This document shows, in pieces, positions 61,526-64,000 of a stretch of 64,000 nt of DNA. This DNA is from Rhynochetos jubatus (lineage: Eukaryota; Chordata; Aves; Eurypygiformes; Rhynochetidae), in the NCBI GenBank assembly GCA_027574665.1, contig CM050690.1, positions 39,842,665-39,906,664 of the forward strand. Reading direction: 5' to 3'. Every line of letters begins with the position of its first letter. The stretch's first letter is position 1. Under the pieces are notes generated by a model. The model did no database searches. It had not been told where the DNA came from and saw only the letters and a list, made by a program, of their open reading frames with translations. A program made the translations under genes and the position numbers.

Positions 61526-62315
61526 GGTCGTGGTTCACTCCAGCTAGGAAAATAGCACGAGGTCGCTCTCACCAATCCCCCTCCCCTCCTCCAGTGGAGG
61601 GAAAGAATCGGAGGAAAAAGAAGTAAGGAAGCTCGTGAAATTGAGATACGAACTATTTACTAATTGAATCTAAATCAATATATACAGGTCCTACTACTAC
61701 TAAGTCATTAAAATAGTAGAAAATGAAACATACGGTACAATATATACACGATGATACAATTTGTTCCAATTTCCCACCACCCACTGACCAATGCACACCC
61801 AGGTGCTGAGTAGTGAGAGTCAGACCCAGAGAGCCCCACAGCCACAGCCCGAGAGCAATCGCAGCCTGAGAGCCGCAGCCCGAGGGCCGGAGCCCGGGAG
61901 CTGACGCAGCAGATTGCGAGCGAACCCTATCAGCGATAGCGCGGCCAGGAACTCTAAGCAACCCAGCAGCTCCCACCCGAACGAGGCAGCACAGGAGTTG
62001 GCAAAGCAGCTCACGCAGGAGGGTTAGCGAGTGCCCGGGAGTAGACGAGCAAGGGAGTAAGGGGGAGAGTAATGGGAAGAGTAATGGCTACCGGACCCCT
62101 TCCGCGCCCAAGAGAGACCGGAACATGACGTAGTATGGAATGAAATACTTCCTTGCTCAGTTTGGGCCAGCTACAGTATCCACAGCGGACAAAAGACCTT
62201 GAACCCAGTACAGGCCATCCCCAGCACCAGCTGAGGCCTGATCAATGTTATTCATTGCACCTTCTTAGTCACCGCAGTAAAGGGAGTTAACCCTTTCCTG
62301 ACTGAACCCAGCACA
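61526..62315 (-). mobile_element. array unit 4 LTR (fossil)
   Basis: Same 790-bp LTR flanked by ACATG on both sides. It matches unit 3 as far as I could check. Confidence 0.93.
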
Positions 62316-62413
62316 ACATGAAATGTATGCACCGCGTTTGCGCTTCACCACATTTGCTGAGGCTGGTGAAGGGGCTGGACGCTCCCAGACACAGCATTTG
62401 TTCAAAGAAGTGA

Positions 62414-62419
62414 TTTATT
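62414..62419 (-). terminator. poly(A) signal of gene copy 4
   Basis: AATAAA on the minus strand, same position in the unit as the other copies. Confidence 0.7.
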
Positions 62420-62766
62420 GACATCTTTGCACCGCGCAAAGTTCCCAGAGATAATGGACCGTCTGAGGGAGGGAGGGTGGTCGCTGCCCAGGTGGTGCCG
62501 GGAGTCTCCGTCGCAAAGCTGCGTGCAATGGCCCTTTCAGCCGCACCGGGTCCCAGTGTGCAGCGTGTGCTTGTGCTGTGAAGGAAAGGTGTGGCTGCAG
62601 TGGCGCCTGCCGGTGGAGCGACGTGTTTTCCGTGTCCAGCGTCCTCAGTTCTGCAGCACTGGCTTCCCCGGGAGCGCCTTCAGGCCTGTGCCTGAAGAAC
62701 TGCACCCCTGCCATCGCACAGCTCTCTCTCTGGCCACGTCCTGCTGCTGGTAGCACTGTCTTCTGC

Positions 62767-63777
62767 CTACTCGATGCTCAGCACGGTGCCCGAGTCCCGT
62801 TGCTTCACCCCAAATATCATCTCAATGAGGAGGGGCTTACCGGAAGCATCTGTGAGCCGGAGTTTGCAGGAGTGCCTGGAGGGCAGCACTATTAATTGGC
62901 AGTGTCTTGACTGAGGCCAAAGCATCCAGGCTGCTTTTACCAATATTTTGAACCAGCAGGTGGTTTTCTCCAGGTCTAGGTAGGGGCCGGTGCAGAGGGT
63001 GCCTAGGAGGCTGCTACTCTGATTTTTCCTCAGCTCCTCCTTGGGGCGGTGGAGGAAGCACAGCATGTCCTCCACCCGCCGTTCCCTCGTGCAGGTGCAC
63101 TCCAGGGCCACGCGCAGTCTGGAGTTCCTCGCCGGCATCTCCTCCGCGGCGCCCAGCTCCAGGTGGAAGGTGTGGCCGTGGGGGGCCTTCAGGGGCACGA
63201 GCAGGCAGTAGACAGGATCATGCTCAGGCGGAGTCCCAGCTTGCGGGGCGCTGCCAACCATGATGGCTGGCTGCAGTCGCGGCATGAAACTGTTCCTGGA
63301 GAGCTTGTGGCACATACGGAGAATTTCATCCACCAGCTTCTCCACCATCTGGAACGATTCTGGCAGGTCCAGTGTTCGCTTGGCTGAAATTCTGCCCACA
63401 TCCAGTGCAACACCGGGTTTTTCTTCTTGCTTCTCCTCATCTGCCTTCTTTCTGCAACTGCCCTGCTTGCGGCTGCTGGCTCTCTGACTGGTCCTTCTGC
63501 CGAGCAACCGGCAGAGCCAAAAGAGCAGGACCAGGACTGCAGCAAGGACCCAGAAGTGCCACTTCTGCAAGGCCGCAAGGGGCAGGGCTCTCCGGGCCCC
63601 ACCACTCTGCTCTTGGGTCTTCTGCTCCATCTCCTCCAGCAGCCGAGCCATCTCCCGGCTCAGATGCTCCTCACGCTGCTTCATGCGCTTTTGCGTGGCC
63701 TCGCCCAGCTCGTCTGCCACCTTGCGCGCATTACTGATGAGGGTTCTGAGGGTTTTTGCGATAACCTTGGCCACCAT
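62767..63777 (-). CDS. ITPRIPL1-like membrane protein, copy 4
   Basis: Protein identical to copy 1, with Ser at residue 329 (base 62792 is G). The 336-codon frame is intact, with the same start, coiled coil, membrane segment and shortened Mab-21-like domain. The upstream region runs to the window end and has one private base change at 63902. Unit 4 is cut at 64000, about 360 bp before its expected end. Confidence 0.82.
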   Translation of the reverse strand: MVAKVIAKTLRTLISNARKVADELGEATQKRMKQREEHLSREMARLLEEMEQKTQEQSGGARRALPLAALQKWHFWVLAAVLVLLFWLCRLLGRRTSQRASSRKQGSCRKKADEEKQEEKPGVALDVGRISAKRTLDLPESFQMVEKLVDEILRMCHKLSRNSFMPRLQPAIMVGSAPQAGTPPEHDPVYCLLVPLKAPHGHTFHLELGAAEEMPARNSRLRVALECTCTRERRVEDMLCFLHRPKEELRKNQSSSLLGTLCTGPYLDLEKTTCWFKILVKAAWMLWPQSRHCQLIVLPSRHSCKLRLTDASGKPLLIEMIFGVKQRDSGTVLSIE

Positions 63778-64000
63778 GGTTCAGTGTGTCTGGGAGAAGG
63801 GGAGGTGGCAGCGGGGGGAGCGGGACAGGAGCCACAGGGGGCAGGTAGGGGAGAGAGGGCAAGGCAGCTGGGAGGCAGCAAGGCCTTGTGCCCAGGCCCA
63901 GTGGCAGCGGCACTGCGGCCTGCCCAAGGTGCTCCCACAAGCACCTGAGGCCTGGATGCAGGGTGAGGACTTACACCCTTGGGGTCCGTGTTGCTGCCCT
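63778..64000 (-). promoter_or_regulatory. upstream region of gene copy 4, cut by window end
   Basis: Contains the same acceptor before the ATG and the GTAAGT donor (63974-63969). The inverted repeat and next LTR would lie beyond the window. Confidence 0.5.

Larger units (their letters stand above)
53018..64000 (-). repeat. tandem array of 2836-bp units (gene plus LTR)
   Basis: Four head-to-tail units, the last cut by the window end. Every landmark recurs at exactly 2836 bp: gene ends at 54259, 57095, 59931 and 62767. Among units 2-4 I found only three variable sites by eye (56269; 57120/59956 against 62792; 63902). Unit 1 differs in a 50-bp patch at its left end and at a few single sites (for example 53161 and 53628). 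No insertion or deletion was found between units. Each unit has, left to right on the plus strand, a minus-strand solo LTR, the gene 3' end with poly(A) signal, the 336-codon gene and its promoter region. The array continues past 64000. Confidence 0.97.

Noticed and set aside
53018-64000. Array as a CRISPR-like or satellite DNA array
   Set aside because: The unit is 2.8 kb, holds a gene and an LTR, and the sequence is vertebrate. Neither description fits.

Overview
The window looks like a bird nuclear genome, most likely a songbird (passerine). Supporting signs are several 5'-truncated chicken-repeat-1 (CR1) LINEs with the typical avian 3' end, avian solo LTRs ending in the complement of TGGTTTAAC, one sharp CpG island in otherwise AT-rich DNA, and a tandem array of ITPRIPL1-like genes, a family I know to be expanded in passerines. 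The species and chromosome cannot be read from the sequence.

Layout. (1) 1-8.6 kb: AT-rich DNA with two CR1 fragments, then a CpG island (about 7.56-8.45 kb). Inside it, on the minus strand, is a convincing signal-peptide first exon ending at a consensus splice donor, so a secreted or membrane-protein gene appears to start here and run leftward. A second exon (3319-3543) is only a weak candidate. (2) 8.6-28.4 kb: mostly unrecognised non-coding DNA with a CCTCT pentanucleotide tract, a 56-base G run, a CR1 fragment, a solo LTR and a large AGGC/AGGA tetranucleotide tract. (3) 28.7-35.1 kb: a heavily decayed Polinton/Maverick fossil recognised by its protein-primed type B DNA polymerase, interrupted by a CR1 and a solo LTR and bordered by another CR1. 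(4) 35-51 kb: mainly non-coding, with a GC-richer block (43.5-44.9 kb) that looks like a decayed, unidentified coding sequence, plus two CR1 fragments. (5) 51-53 kb: a cluster of minus-strand solo LTRs. (6) 53.0-64.0 kb, continuing beyond the window: a head-to-tail array of exactly 2836-bp units, almost four present, more than 99.8% alike by eye apart from one 50-bp patch. Each unit holds one minus-strand 336-codon ITPRIPL1-like gene with its own promoter region, possible 5'UTR intron and poly(A) signal, plus one solo LTR.

The most informative part is the array. The LTRs between gene copies carry a matching 5-bp target duplication (ACATG), so each is a complete solo insertion. The LTR at the outer left edge has a different left end and no matching duplication. 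That is the mark of a recombinant LTR at the array boundary, and it points to unequal exchange between LTRs as part of the array's history. The gene copies all end early compared with full-length family members, but keep the coiled coil, the membrane segment and much of the Mab-21-like domain.
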